Below, piece by piece: positions 55,165-64,000 of a stretch of DNA of 64,000 nt; positions within the stretch are counted from its first letter, which is position 1, and each line of letters starts with the position of its first letter. The stretch covers positions 1-64,000 of the forward strand of contig PEBX01000002.1 of the NCBI GenBank assembly GCA_003050645.1, given 5' to 3'. Origin of the DNA: Candidatus Carbonibacillus altaicus. GTDB taxonomy: Bacteria > Bacillota > Bacilli > Thermicanales > DSM-22653. The notes beneath the pieces were generated by a model. The model was not told where the DNA came from, made no database searches, and saw nothing but the letters and a program-made list of their open reading frames with translations. A program made the translations under genes and the position numbers.

Positions 55165-55284
55165 CTCGCCTCATCTCCTATGATATAATCGAATCTAGTA
55201 AACTGTGTCCATAGAAAATAAGACGAGCAGAGCGTCAAAAAGTTGCGCACCCTGACTGTTTTTAGAAGATCATGTTGCATGAGG

Positions 55285-56634
55285 TTAAATGTGCTGAGAA
55301 GCCGGTTGCGATGACGATCCTCCTGGCACGCGGAATAAAATAAGGACGCCGATCAGGACAAAGAGCATAAGGCTGCCCAGGGCCAGGCGGCTGGCCGTGG
55401 CGCCCAGCTGCTGAAAAATGAGGGCGATCGTACCGTAGACAAAAGGACCGATGATGCTGGAGACGCGGCCGGAGAAGGCAAATAACCCGAAAAACTGTCC
55501 GCGTTTTTCCGGCGGTGCCAGTTCGACGATGAGGACTCGGGAAGTGACCCAGACCGAGCCCATCGCGATGCCATAAAGCGATCCGGCGGCCCAGAACATG
55601 CCAGCGTTGACGGTGAAGGTGGCAAGGCCTAGGGCTAAAAGTAAAATGACGGAGACGAGGAGAAGCCCATTTTTAGAACCGTAACGTCTGGCAAAGAAGC
55701 CTAGAGCAAAAGAGCCGATGATGGTCGAGATGGTCGAAACGAGGTACAGGAGGAGAAAAGCTCCCGACTCCAACCCGACGACTGTTCGGGCATAGACGGT
55801 CATCATGGCAATCGCCGTGGCCAGCGCATCGTTAATAAAAAAGTAGGCGATCATGAGCAAAAAGACGTTGCGATACAGGCGCATATCGAGAAACGTCTGC
55901 ACGATTTCTCGATAACCGGCAAAAAGAGGGAGCTTTTTTTGTGCCGGGCGCGGCCGATCCCGGTAACTGAAGAAAAAAGGCACCGTTAACAGGAAATAGA
56001 GAAGAGCGGTCGGAAGAAAGGCGCTTGCGAAGTCGTTTCCGACGAGAAGATAGACGGTGAGTCCGAGTAAGGTACCGAAGTAACCGAACGAAACGCCAAA
56101 TCCTGAGATGAGTGGCAGTTCTTTACCCCGTCCCAGATCACCCAGGACGTTATCGTAAAAAACAACGCTCGATTGGAAAAAAAACTTACCGATGACGAAA
56201 AAAATAAGGACGAGAAAAATGTTAAAAGGTAAACCGTAAAGCGTCGTTTCTGCGAATTTCCCGGGAAACTGTGCCATGATCCCCATAAGCACCGTGCTCA
56301 GGACGGCCACGAGCGTAAACGGATAAAGAAAGGCTTTTTTACGACCGGTCGCATCCATCCACACACCGTATAGAGGGGAGAGCAGGACGAGAAAAAAAGC
56401 AGAGATGGCATTGGCATAGCTCACGAATGTGTTAGCCAGCTGGTCCTGAGCGCCTAGGGCCTGCGTCAGGTAAAAGGGGAAAAAAAGGGTGACGACGTTT
56501 GACGAATAAACCGTATTGGCGGCGTCATACAGCATCCAGCCTATGACCGGTGCCGATAAAAAAAGCTCTTTCGCTTTGCGTTCGGCGGGCATCGCTGATT
56601 CTTCTGGCGAAAGGTGCGGTGTATCTTGATGCAT
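55285..56634 (-). CDS. UMF1-family MFS transporter, 449 aa
   Basis: Twelve membrane helices. The block GWMLYDAANTVYSSNVVTLF marks the UMF1 (Atg22-like) group of major facilitators. The cytoplasmic loop carries DATGRKKAFL. The substrate in bacteria is unknown. ATG at 56634 follows AAAGGAG; an upstream ATG at 56661 is less likely. Confidence 0.88.
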   Translation of the reverse strand: MHQDTPHLSPEESAMPAERKAKELFLSAPVIGWMLYDAANTVYSSNVVTLFFPFYLTQALGAQDQLANTFVSYANAISAFFLVLLSPLYGVWMDATGRKKAFLYPFTLVAVLSTVLMGIMAQFPGKFAETTLYGLPFNIFLVLIFFVIGKFFFQSSVVFYDNVLGDLGRGKELPLISGFGVSFGYFGTLLGLTVYLLVGNDFASAFLPTALLYFLLTVPFFFSYRDRPRPAQKKLPLFAGYREIVQTFLDMRLYRNVFLLMIAYFFINDALATAIAMMTVYARTVVGLESGAFLLLYLVSTISTIIGSFALGFFARRYGSKNGLLLVSVILLLALGLATFTVNAGMFWAAGSLYGIAMGSVWVTSRVLIVELAPPEKRGQFFGLFAFSGRVSSIIGPFVYGTIALIFQQLGATASRLALGSLMLFVLIGVLILFRVPGGSSSQPASQHI

Positions 56635-56924
56635 GACAACACTCCTTTGCAAAATGATCAAACAACTTTATTGTATCAATATTTATGCAAATGTGCCAGT
56701 CCCTGCCAAAAGCAGTTGCAAAAAGCTATAAGGCGGATTATACTGTCTACTATACGCAAACAAACGGTCCGGTAACGGTAGTCATTCAAAACACGTAGCA
56801 AGGTCAAACAGATAGCAGATATATGTAGGTAGCGCATTTTTTGCAACATCGACATCGCGTTGTTTACCGTCAAAAAGGTAGCAGAAGTATAGGTAGTTGT
56901 GCACGAAGGCTAAAGAACCATAAA

Positions 56925-57046
56925 CAGAAAAAAGCCGGTACCAGGGGAGTAAAAACCGTGAAAGTAAAAAAGTTGACAGAGAAAAAATCCAGAGAGTAAA
57001 ACACGAGAGTAAAAGGCTAAAGAGTAAAAGGAAAGCAGGGAAAAAG
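56925..57046. repeat. Degenerate AGAGTAAAA repeat before pheB
   Basis: AGAGTAAAA and close variants recur five or more times in an A/G-rich stretch leading to the pheB start. Confidence 0.75.
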
Positions 57047-57565
57047 GTGCAGCCAGAAAACCGTGATCGTCATTTCCCACATGAGCGTCTTGATTCAGGC
57101 GAAACAGCAGAGCCATCCAAACGATGGCGCTATTACCTCGTGCGTGAAGATCTTTTGCCGGAAGCGATGATCAAAACGGCCCAGGCCAAACACCTTCTAG
57201 CACGAGGTGCCGTGACATCTGTATTACACGCTACACGCCTGGTTGGTTTAAGTCGCAGTGCGTTTTATAAATATAAAGACGGTGTGTTTTGGTATGATGC
57301 CATGCACGGTGAGCGCATTTACGTTCTTTCCATGAACCTCGATCACCAGCGGGGCGTTTTATCGCAGGTCCTCGGGCAGCTTGCGGAGATCGGTGCCAAT
57401 ATACTGACGATTCATCAGACCATTCCGCTACAAGAAGTCGCCAACGTCACGATCTCTCTAGAGCTTCCGGCGGAAGCAGTCGATGAAGAACTGCTCTTGG
57501 CACGGCTTCGTATGATTCCGGGGGTTTCCCGCCTGGAGATCGTCGGTCGCGGTATGGAACAATAA
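57047..57565 (+). CDS. pheB: ACT-domain protein PheB (UPF0735 family), 172 aa
   Basis: An N-terminal domain with AQAKHLLARGAVTSVLHATR and VGLSRSAFYKYKDGVF is followed by an ACT domain (GVLSQVLGQLAEIGANILTI). The first 20 residues are a species-specific hydrophilic extension. PheB sits near pheA in Bacillales and is thought to take part in aromatic amino-acid regulation. GTG at 57047 follows GGGAAAAAGG. Confidence 0.9.
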   Translation: MQPENRDRHFPHERLDSGETAEPSKRWRYYLVREDLLPEAMIKTAQAKHLLARGAVTSVLHATRLVGLSRSAFYKYKDGVFWYDAMHGERIYVLSMNLDHQRGVLSQVLGQLAEIGANILTIHQTIPLQEVANVTISLELPAEAVDEELLLARLRMIPGVSRLEIVGRGMEQ

Positions 57566-57840
57566 AACAACTTAGAACTGTTTACAAGCAACCTAAAATA
57601 TTTGAAAAGAAACGAAAAGGGGGCTTAAAGCAACTTGAGAAGCTTAAAATAACTTTAAGAGCTTAAAGCAGCTTAAAAAACTTAAAGCAATGTAAAGCAG
57701 CGAGCACCAACTTGAAGCAGCTTAAAGTAACTGAAAGTAACATGAAGCAGCTTAAAAAAACAAAAAACAATGTAAAACAACCTAAAGAATCTAAAACAAC
57801 CTAAAGAAACTTAAATCAGTTTAAAACCGGTAGGTATAAA
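57566..57840. repeat. Long degenerate A-rich repeat between pheB and thrC
   Basis: Units such as AACTTAAAGCAGCTTAAA recur with a period near 12 over about 250 bases. It has no open frame, no spacer structure as in CRISPR, and strong strand asymmetry (few T-rich and C-rich runs on this strand). It fills the whole intergenic gap. Confidence 0.85.
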
Positions 57841-57876
57841 GATAATCATTTTTGCATATAGAGGAGTGGAGCGATC

Positions 57877-58932
57877 ATGCGCGAAGGTATTCTCAAAAAA
57901 TATGAACAGTTTTTGCCTGTGACGGAAAACACGCCGCGGATTTCTCTCGGAGAAGGTGACACCCCGCTCGTCTATCTGGATCGATTATCGGCGCTCCTGG
58001 AAGTCAGGCTTTATGCCAAGCTGGAAGGGCTTAATCCGACGGGCTCGTTTAAAGATCGAGGGATGGTGCTGGCTGTGGCCAAGGCCAAGGAAGCCGGGGC
58101 GAAGACGGTGATCTGCGCCTCGACCGGAAACACCTCAGCCTCCGCCGCTGCTTACGCGGCACATGCCGGCATGCGCGCGGTAGTCGTCATTCCCGAAGGA
58201 AAAGTTGCTGTCGGCAAACTCGCTCAGGCGCTTTTGTACGGTGCGGAGATTATTCAAATTACGGGTAATTTTGACCAAGGCTTAGCCCTCGTCAGGAAGC
58301 TCGCCGACGGGGAAGGGATGGTGCTCGTCAATTCCGTTAACCCGTATCGTCTCGAAGGTCAAAAGACGGGAGCGTTTGAAATTATCGAATCGCTCGGCCG
58401 CGCACCAGATGTGTTGGCGATTCCCGTCGGCAATGCCGGTAACATTTCCGCCTACTGGCAGGGCTTTGTGGAAGCCGTTCCGGAAGGGGCTAAACGTCCG
58501 AAAATGTTTGGGTTTGAAGCGGAAGGCGCCGCCGCAATCGTGCGCGGGGAACCGATCCTGCATCCGGAGACGGTGGCGAGTGCGATTCGTATCGGCAATC
58601 CGGCGAGCTGGGAAAAGGCAGTTCACGCAGCTCGGGATTCGGGCGGGCGCATTGCAGCAGTGAGCGATGCCGAGATTCTAGAAGCATACCGAAAGCTCGC
58701 GCTCATGGAGGGCGTCTTCGTGGAACCGGCTTCGGCTGCGGCGGTGGCCGGTCTTTTCAAAGCAAAAAGCGAGGGGTGGCTCACATCTAACATCACCGTC
58801 GTCGCCGTGCTGACCGGAAACGGTCTCAAGGACCCCGACATGGCCATGAAAGAAGTACATGCCGAACTTGCGACGCTCCCCCCTGAGGAAGAAAGCATCC
58901 GCTCTTATCTATTGAAACGTGGGGCGGTGTAA
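57877..58932 (+). CDS. thrC: Threonine synthase, 351 aa
   Basis: A PLP enzyme with the Schiff-base lysine K59 in [11 protein letters not shown] and the phosphate loop [13 protein letters not shown]. It converts O-phosphohomoserine to threonine. Length fits the short Firmicutes type. ATG at 57877 follows GAGGAGTGGAG. thrB starts 7 bases downstream. Confidence 0.97.
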   Translation: MREGILKKYEQFLPVTENTPRISLGEGDTPLVYLDRLSALLEVRLYAKLEGLNPTGSFKDRGMVLAVAKAKEAGAKTVICASTGNTSASAAAYAAHAGMRAVVVIPEGKVAVGKLAQALLYGAEIIQITGNFDQGLALVRKLADGEGMVLVNSVNPYRLEGQKTGAFEIIESLGRAPDVLAIPVGNAGNISAYWQGFVEAVPEGAKRPKMFGFEAEGAAAIVRGEPILHPETVASAIRIGNPASWEKAVHAARDSGGRIAAVSDAEILEAYRKLALMEGVFVEPASAAAVAGLFKAKSEGWLTSNITVVAVLTGNGLKDPDMAMKEVHAELATLPPEEESIRSYLLKRGAV

Positions 58933-58939
58933 CATTACG

Positions 58940-59878
58940 ATGATAACGTATGACGTGAAGGTGCCAGCTACATCCGCCAATCTCGGTCCGGGTTTTGACA
59001 CCTTAGGCATGGCGGTTGAACTTTTTTTAAACGTCCAGGCGACGTTTGGCGGGGGAGAGGGCATCGACGTACGCGCCATGGCCGAGGGAGGAGAGGACAG
59101 AGTTCCTCGCGATGAGCGGAACCTTATTTATCAGAGTATGGTTCGCCTTTTTCAGGCCGCTAAAGAACCGATGCCGACCGTACACCTGGTGATCGAAAGT
59201 GAAATCCCGCTTACGAGCGGACTCGGTTCCAGTGCCGCGGCCATTGTGGCTGGCGTGACACTGGCCAACGCCTATCTCGGTGCACCTTTTTCCTCAGGCG
59301 ATCTCCTCCATCTGGCGACGCTCATCGAAGGGCATCCGGATAACGTAGCGCCAGCACTGTTAGGTGGGCTTGTCGCTGCGACATACGATAAGAGGCGCGG
59401 GCGGGTGTATGCGCATCAGGTGCACTCAGCACCGGGACTGTCTTTGCTTGCCCTTCGCCCGCCGTATGAACTGGCGACGGAAAAAGCCCGTCAGGCGCTA
59501 CCGGATATGTACAGCCGGGAAGATGTCGTCTATGCGCTCGGGCAACTTGCGCTCTTATTAGAAGCGATTCATCATGAAGCGTGGGATCTTTTGCGCCTGG
59601 CACTCAATGATCGTTTGCACGAACCGTATCGACTTCCGCTCATCCCCGGTGCCGAACGTCTTTTGGCACTGGGACAGGAAGCGCCGAGCTTGGGGATGTA
59701 TTTAAGCGGTGCCGGACCGACGCTGATGGCGCTTTTTAAAACCGATGCGGATCGTGCGGCCTGGCTGGCGTGGACCGAGTCTTATGGTGGTCTCACAGGC
59801 TGGCGGGCGCTCCCCTTACGCCCTACGCCGATCGGAGCAACACTAACCGTTCGCGAGACGTCGGTCGAGTCGCCGTAG
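58940..59878 (+). CDS. thrB: Homoserine kinase, 312 aa
   Basis: A GHMP kinase with ATSANLGPGFDTLGMAVELF and the ATP loop IPLTSGLGSSAAAIVAG. The C-terminal loop is LSGAGPTLMALF. It makes O-phosphohomoserine for ThrC. ATG at 58940 lies 7 bases after the thrC stop; a GTG at 58919 overlapping thrC is possible. Confidence 0.97.
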   Translation: MITYDVKVPATSANLGPGFDTLGMAVELFLNVQATFGGGEGIDVRAMAEGGEDRVPRDERNLIYQSMVRLFQAAKEPMPTVHLVIESEIPLTSGLGSSAAAIVAGVTLANAYLGAPFSSGDLLHLATLIEGHPDNVAPALLGGLVAATYDKRRGRVYAHQVHSAPGLSLLALRPPYELATEKARQALPDMYSREDVVYALGQLALLLEAIHHEAWDLLRLALNDRLHEPYRLPLIPGAERLLALGQEAPSLGMYLSGAGPTLMALFKTDADRAAWLAWTESYGGLTGWRALPLRPTPIGATLTVRETSVESP

Positions 59879-59997
59879 AATACAAATCATAAAGAAGCCA
59901 CGTTTCATCGATGATTTCAATTGATCGATGCGATCGATCATGATGATGAGAAAGCGATGTATCCAGAAGTTCGATGAAGATAGGAGTGTTATAGAGC

Positions 59998-60963
59998 GTG
60001 ACATCTTTTTCAAAGGAAACAGAATCGATGGCAACAGAATCGAACAAAAAAGAACTAGCCGGTCGGGGCGAGGATGAGACGGAAGGAGCGAGCGTCCGGA
60101 CAAAGCGTGTTGGATATTTAGGGCCGGCCGGATCCTATTCAGAAGAAGCTGCGCGTCGTCTTCCGCTCGCACATAAAGAGCTCTACCCGCTCGGCACCAT
60201 TCCCGATGTGCTGGAGGCGGTTGCGGAAGGGACGCTCGAACTCGGACTTATACCGATTGAAAACTCGATCGAAGGCTCAGTGACGCAAGCGTTAGACTGG
60301 TTGATTCACGAGGTCGATCTGATCATACAGGCAGAAATCGTTCTCCCCATTCATCACGGCTTGTACGTTCATCCCGCCAACAAAGCGCTGTCGCGTACGG
60401 AAATCACCCGTGTTTTTTCACATCCCCAAGCCATTGCCCAGAGTCACCGTTTTTTGCGCCGTCATCTGCCGCGCTCGGGTGTCGAGCTTACGACGAGTAC
60501 GAGTGAGGCGATGCGGCTCGTTAGCGAAGCGGCAGGGGAACGATGGGCGGCGATCGGTTCTGTCGAGGCCGCGAAACGATACGGGCTTTATCTTTTACAG
60601 GGAAGTGTGCAGGATTACGAGACGAATGCTACGCGCTTTGTCGTCGCGTCTCGGCCAGGTGAAGCGGCGGCCTTCACCCAGCCGGCAGAAAAAACGTCCG
60701 TGCTCGTCACGCTCGGCGAAGACTTTCCAGGCGCCCTGCATCAGGTGCTGGCCTGCTTTAGCTGGCGGCGCATTAACTTAAGCCGCATAGAATCGCGTCC
60801 GACCAAACGGGGACTTGGGAGTTATCATTTCTTTATCGATATTGAGCGCCCGGGGGACGATCCGCTCGTTAAGGCGAGCCTCGAAGAGATCAAGACGCTC
60901 GGCTGTTCAGTTCGTTATCTCGGTTCGTATCCTGTGTTAAAAAACGACGTATCGGATGAATGA
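59998..60963 (+). CDS. pheA: Prephenate dehydratase, 321 aa
   Basis: The catalytic domain starts VGYLGPAGSYSEEAARRLP and includes LGLIPIENSIEGSVTQALDW and TSTSEAMRLV. A C-terminal ACT domain carries GALHQVLACF and ESRPTKRGLGSYHFFIDIE, the phenylalanine-binding ESRP motif. It converts prephenate to phenylpyruvate and is feedback-inhibited by phenylalanine. The first 35 residues are a hydrophilic extension with an internal 15-bp repeat. The GTG start follows AGGAGTG. Confidence 0.95.
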   Translation: MTSFSKETESMATESNKKELAGRGEDETEGASVRTKRVGYLGPAGSYSEEAARRLPLAHKELYPLGTIPDVLEAVAEGTLELGLIPIENSIEGSVTQALDWLIHEVDLIIQAEIVLPIHHGLYVHPANKALSRTEITRVFSHPQAIAQSHRFLRRHLPRSGVELTTSTSEAMRLVSEAAGERWAAIGSVEAAKRYGLYLLQGSVQDYETNATRFVVASRPGEAAAFTQPAEKTSVLVTLGEDFPGALHQVLACFSWRRINLSRIESRPTKRGLGSYHFFIDIERPGDDPLVKASLEEIKTLGCSVRYLGSYPVLKNDVSDE

Positions 60964-61037
60964 TGGGCCCTTGTCAGGGGCAAAGTGCGCTTCCCGGGCA
61001 TACGCATACAGTATGCAAGACTAAGGGAGGGTACACG

Positions 61038-62240
61038 ATGTCTTATGTTGTGATTCAACCGGGGGACACTTTGGCGGCGATTGCCGAACGTTACGGTGTG
61101 ACCATCGAGACGCTAAAGGGGCTAAACCCATCGTTAGACGAGCGCTTTGAACCGGGGATGCGCCTTATACTCGGGAAGCCGGTTTTACGCGTGTCCGTTG
61201 AAACCAAAAAGACGGGTGCAACCGTAACTTCAAATGAACCGGTTGCAGCGGAGAAAGCAGTGGACAAACGTGCTGATACCATGCCGGATACGGAAAAATC
61301 ATCGGCCATTAACAAGACCTCCTTTCTTCCGGGCATGCTTCCACATGTCTTTCATCGACCTTACTTATTTCCCGATAGCAAAGAAACGCCCCTTGCGCTC
61401 GAAAAAAGTAGCGAGGTAAGCGACCATGTGGGTACCAGAGATGCTTTCGAGCAAACGGCTTTTCCGGTACAGACTACAGAAAAGTTGACTTTAAGCAACA
61501 AGGCTTCAAGCAATAAAGCTTCAACCAACAAGGTTTCAACCAATAAGGTTTCAACCAATAAGGGTTCACTTGATGAAACCTCGGCCCCTAAGACTTTAGT
61601 TCATCATACTTCAGATCGTAAACATGCATCGGATCAGACTGTTTTCGGAGAAGGCCGGACGCAAGTTGGACAGACGTCTTATGTCGATATGGATCTGGAA
61701 CGCATCCGGGCGATGAGTGCGCGGGCTTTTATTTATCCGCAAAGCGCGCCTACGCCTGCGGTGCCCGCGGCACCTTCCCACCTACCGGTACGACCACCTC
61801 TGACTAACGGTCCCGTACCCGGTCTCGTGCCGCGTTATGCTCAGCCCTGGGGTATTGTGCCGATCGCTTTTTATTCGTCGATTTATTCGTCGCTTCCTGA
61901 GACAAAGTATGGGCCGGTGATCCCCTCGCCGGCGATACCGCCCGTCATGCCTTTTTTTCCTTTTGCGAACGCGCCGCACGGGTCGCTCGCTTCCCAATCA
62001 TCTGCGCCGCCGGTTCAGCCGTTACAAAAAGCAGCATCCGGGCATGGTAAGCCCTATGGCCAAGACCAGCCGATCCGCACGGTAGGACATGAAGAAAAAA
62101 AGGATGCACAAAAAGAAGGCAATCTTTCTCCAAAACAATGGGCGGAAACAACAAAAACAGAAACAACAAAAACAACAAAAATGAGGGCGAAGCAATACCC
62201 TGTTTTAGAAATAGACCGCTGGATGATCGAAGAATCGTGA
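61038..62240 (+). CDS. safA: SafA-type LysM spore-coat/cortex protein, 400 aa
   Basis: A single N-terminal LysM domain (YVVIQPGDTLAAIAERYGVT, with LKGLNPSLDERFEPGMRLIL) should bind peptidoglycan. The remainder is low-complexity. It includes a five-residue NKVST repeat near 155-185 and a Pro/Ala/Tyr-rich part near 235-330. Location after pheA matches SafA of B. subtilis, which directs inner coat assembly. ATG at 61038 follows AAGGGAGGG. Orthology is by position and layout, not close identity. Confidence 0.78.
   Translation: MSYVVIQPGDTLAAIAERYGVTIETLKGLNPSLDERFEPGMRLILGKPVLRVSVETKKTGATVTSNEPVAAEKAVDKRADTMPDTEKSSAINKTSFLPGMLPHVFHRPYLFPDSKETPLALEKSSEVSDHVGTRDAFEQTAFPVQTTEKLTLSNKASSNKASTNKVSTNKVSTNKGSLDETSAPKTLVHHTSDRKHASDQTVFGEGRTQVGQTSYVDMDLERIRAMSARAFIYPQSAPTPAVPAAPSHLPVRPPLTNGPVPGLVPRYAQPWGIVPIAFYSSIYSSLPETKYGPVIPSPAIPPVMPFFPFANAPHGSLASQSSAPPVQPLQKAASGHGKPYGQDQPIRTVGHEEKKDAQKEGNLSPKQWAETTKTETTKTTKMRAKQYPVLEIDRWMIEES
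61490..61572. repeat. 15-bp coding tandem repeat in safA-like gene
   Basis: AACAAGGTTTCAACC and variants repeat five times in tandem, encoding NKxST units. Confidence 0.9.
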
Positions 62241-62246
62241 TGATCA

Positions 62247-62274
62247 TAAGAGGCAGCAGACGCCTCTTTTTTTT
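62247..62274 (+). terminator. Intrinsic terminator after safA-like gene
   Basis: AGAGGC pairs with GCCTCT around a seven-base loop, followed by T8. A TATAAT at 62277-62282 follows at once and may be the nadE promoter -10. Confidence 0.85.
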
Positions 62275-62336
62275 GTTATAATAATGTCTATGCCCCTATC
62301 CAAAGGCGGTTGGCAGGGAACGTTTGAGGTGAGAAC

Positions 62337-63089
62337 ATGGATCTTTATACACAACTTTTACAAAACTATGAGGACACCCTCTCTACAGATGTCGCTAGGC
62401 GGGTGAGATTCATTCGCGATACGGTGGAAGGTGCCGGGGCCAAAGGTGCGCTGGTCGGACTTTCCGGAGGTATCGACAGCGCTGTCGTGCTGGCGCTACT
62501 CGTTAAGGCCTTGGGGGAGGAGCGGGTTTTAGCCCTCTGGTTGCCGATCGAATCCGACCCCCGTCATGCCCACGATGCTCAGACAGTGGCGGAAACGTTT
62601 GGTGTGAAGCTTCACACGATCGATCTGATCGAACCATACCGGGCGTTTCTCGGTGTGATTAAAGAAGCTTTATCCGGCGGTTTGACGTATACCGGAAACA
62701 TTAAAGCGCGCCTCCGGATGATCGCCCTTTATGCGTATGCCAACGCGCTCGGGTACCTCGTGAGCGACACATCGAACCGGAGCGAGTTGTATGTCGGTTA
62801 CATCACCAAGGGTGGCGATGCGGTCGCCGATTTTAACCCGCTTGCATCACTGGTAAAAGCGCAGGTGCGCCTTTTAGCGCGGTACCTCGGGATTCCGGAG
62901 GCGGTCATTGAAAAGCCGCCGAGTGCAGACCTCTTTCCGGGGCAAAACGATGAAAATGAACTCGGTGTGACATATGAGGCACTTGATCGTTATTTGCTCA
63001 CGGGAGAAGGTGAGCCGGAAGTGGTGCAGCGCATCGAATATTTGCATGCCATCAGCCGTCATAAACGCGAGCCGATGTCTTCAATATAA
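62337..63089 (+). CDS. nadE: NH3-dependent NAD+ synthetase, 250 aa
   Basis: The ATP-pyrophosphatase loop GLSGGIDSAV and SDTSNRSELYVGYITKGGDA are diagnostic, with IEKPPSADLFPGQNDENELG near the end. It amidates nicotinic acid adenine dinucleotide to NAD+. No glutaminase domain is present, so ammonia is the nitrogen donor. ATG at 62337 follows TGAGGTGAG. Confidence 0.96.
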   Translation: MDLYTQLLQNYEDTLSTDVARRVRFIRDTVEGAGAKGALVGLSGGIDSAVVLALLVKALGEERVLALWLPIESDPRHAHDAQTVAETFGVKLHTIDLIEPYRAFLGVIKEALSGGLTYTGNIKARLRMIALYAYANALGYLVSDTSNRSELYVGYITKGGDAVADFNPLASLVKAQVRLLARYLGIPEAVIEKPPSADLFPGQNDENELGVTYEALDRYLLTGEGEPEVVQRIEYLHAISRHKREPMSSI

Positions 63090-63339
63090 TATTATTATAA
63101 TAATTGTAGTAATAAATATAAGTTTAATGATCATATCGTGGTAGACATAAAGTTTTCGCGATCCATGTACACAATAAAATGTTCATGACCCATGCTCAAC
63201 AACAGGTCTTCAAATTCCATGATCGACCTAAACATGATAAGATGCATCTTCGTTAAGAGGATGTTTTCATGGTCCCTCATGAACATCCAATGTTTCGATC
63301 AGTGTTACTCAAGATCGTTCTAAGGTAAGGTGGTTGTCT

Positions 63340-64000
63340 ATGGCAGGTCACTCTAAATGGAAAAATATTCAACATCGCAAGGGCCGTCAGGATGCGGCGC
63401 GGGCTCAGAAATTTACCAAAGTCTCGAAGGAAATTTATGCTGCGGCGAAAAACGGCGGTGGTAATCCAGACACCAATCCCCAGCTAAAAGCAGCGATTCA
63501 AAAAGCTCGGGCGATTTCGATGCCGCAGGATAACATTGAACGGACGATTAAAAAGGCCCTAGGAGAAATCGGGGGCGCGCGCTATGAGTTGATTGTCTAT
63601 GAAGGGTACGGTCCGGGGGGTGTCGCGTATTTGATCGAAGCCCTGACAGACAATCGCAATCGAACAGCAGCGAAAATTCGCCATCTTTTCCAGAAGTACG
63701 GCGGTTCTCTCGGAGAAAGCGGCAGTGCCAATTATATCTTTGAGCCCAAAGCCGCCTTTGTGCTCGACGGCGGGGCCGATTGGGCTGATGAAGAGACGCT
63801 TCTTACGCTTCTCATCGAGCACGGGGGCGAAGAGATGGAAACGACGGATGGGGAAACGATTTTGTATGCACCGCAGGAAGCGTACGCACCCCTGCTTCAG
63901 GCGCTAACCGATGCCGGTTATACGATCACACGACAGGAACTCGTACAGCTCCCGACCGTTTTTGTCCCGGTCAGCGGGGAAGTGCTGGAGCAAAACGAGG
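63340..64000 (+). CDS. yebC: YebC/PmpR-family regulator (runs off the window)
   Basis: MAGHSKWKNIQHRKGRQDAA is the family start. YEGYGPGGVAYLIEALTDNR and GGSLGESGSANYIFEPKA are the conserved blocks. About 220 of some 240 residues are inside the window. YebC proteins act as transcriptional regulators or help ribosomes through proline-rich stretches. ATG at 63340 follows TAAGGTAAGGTGG. Confidence 0.96.
   Translation, partial: MAGHSKWKNIQHRKGRQDAARAQKFTKVSKEIYAAAKNGGGNPDTNPQLKAAIQKARAISMPQDNIERTIKKALGEIGGARYELIVYEGYGPGGVAYLIEALTDNRNRTAAKIRHLFQKYGGSLGESGSANYIFEPKAAFVLDGGADWADEETLLTLLIEHGGEEMETTDGETILYAPQEAYAPLLQALTDAGYTITRQELVQLPTVFVPVSGEVLEQNE

Noticed and set aside
57566-57840. CRISPR-like repetition
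   Set aside because: Units are short, degenerate and contiguous, with no unique spacers and no cas genes.

Overview
The window reads as chromosomal DNA of a spore-forming, monoderm member of the Bacillales. The evidence is three SAM-I (S-box) riboswitch leaders, a Spo0B phosphotransferase, a SafA-type LysM coat protein, a BclA-like spore-surface protein, Prp with its matching L27 extension, and the rplU-prp-rpmA-spo0B-obgE and pheB-thrC-thrB-pheA-safA gene order. Base composition is moderately GC-rich, with a few AT-rich islands. A thermophilic lineage near Hydrogenibacillus or Carbobacillus is possible, but this is only inference. No rRNA, tRNA or CRISPR array was recognised.

Region 1 (1-8 kb) is mobile and decaying DNA. 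An ISAs1-type element with a DUF4338 (DruA-like) N-terminal domain has removed the 5' third of bioB. A damaged S-box precedes a broken, very GC-rich DrrA-type ABC ATPase. An AT-rich island follows, with a small matrixin-like metalloprotease and lipoproteins, then a decayed DDE transposase.

Region 2 (7.9-16.1 kb) is sulfur metabolism. An intact S-box controls metE and metY. A second S-box leads yezD (DUF2292), followed by the remains of a sulfate-assimilation operon in which the start of a sulfate-binding lipoprotein runs directly into a piece of cysH. After a DUF4282 protein and an Rpn-type nuclease come fragments of a helicase, an IS5-like transposase and an ABC ATPase.

Region 3 (16.3-32.5 kb) is a Tad/Flp pilus locus on the + strand behind a good sigma-A promoter. 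It holds cpaB, cpaE/tadZ, tadA, tadB, tadC, an Flp pilin, two tandem von Willebrand A (VWA) proteins, tadE, a tadG-like gene, several small membrane proteins and lipoproteins, two zinc-ribbon polytopic membrane proteins, and a prepilin peptidase with the full N-terminal domain. No secretin gene is present, as expected for a monoderm. This locus, with its VWA and zinc-ribbon additions, is the least ordinary system here.

Region 4 (32.9-43.0 kb) holds nikR and a metallophore-type ABC importer (binding protein, ATPase, permease) with a methyltransferase. A spore-surface protein, a thiE fragment and a large SWIM/SNF2 helicase follow.

Region 5 (43.3-64 kb) is conserved housekeeping and sporulation DNA: rplU-prp-rpmA, spo0B, obgE, a divergent FolC-like ligase, a NitT/TauT-type ABC pair, galE, a phosphodiester glycosidase, a UMF1 transporter, pheB-thrC-thrB-pheA, safA-like, nadE and the start of a YebC regulator. 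Short direct tandem duplications are unusually common in its intergenic and low-complexity coding stretches.
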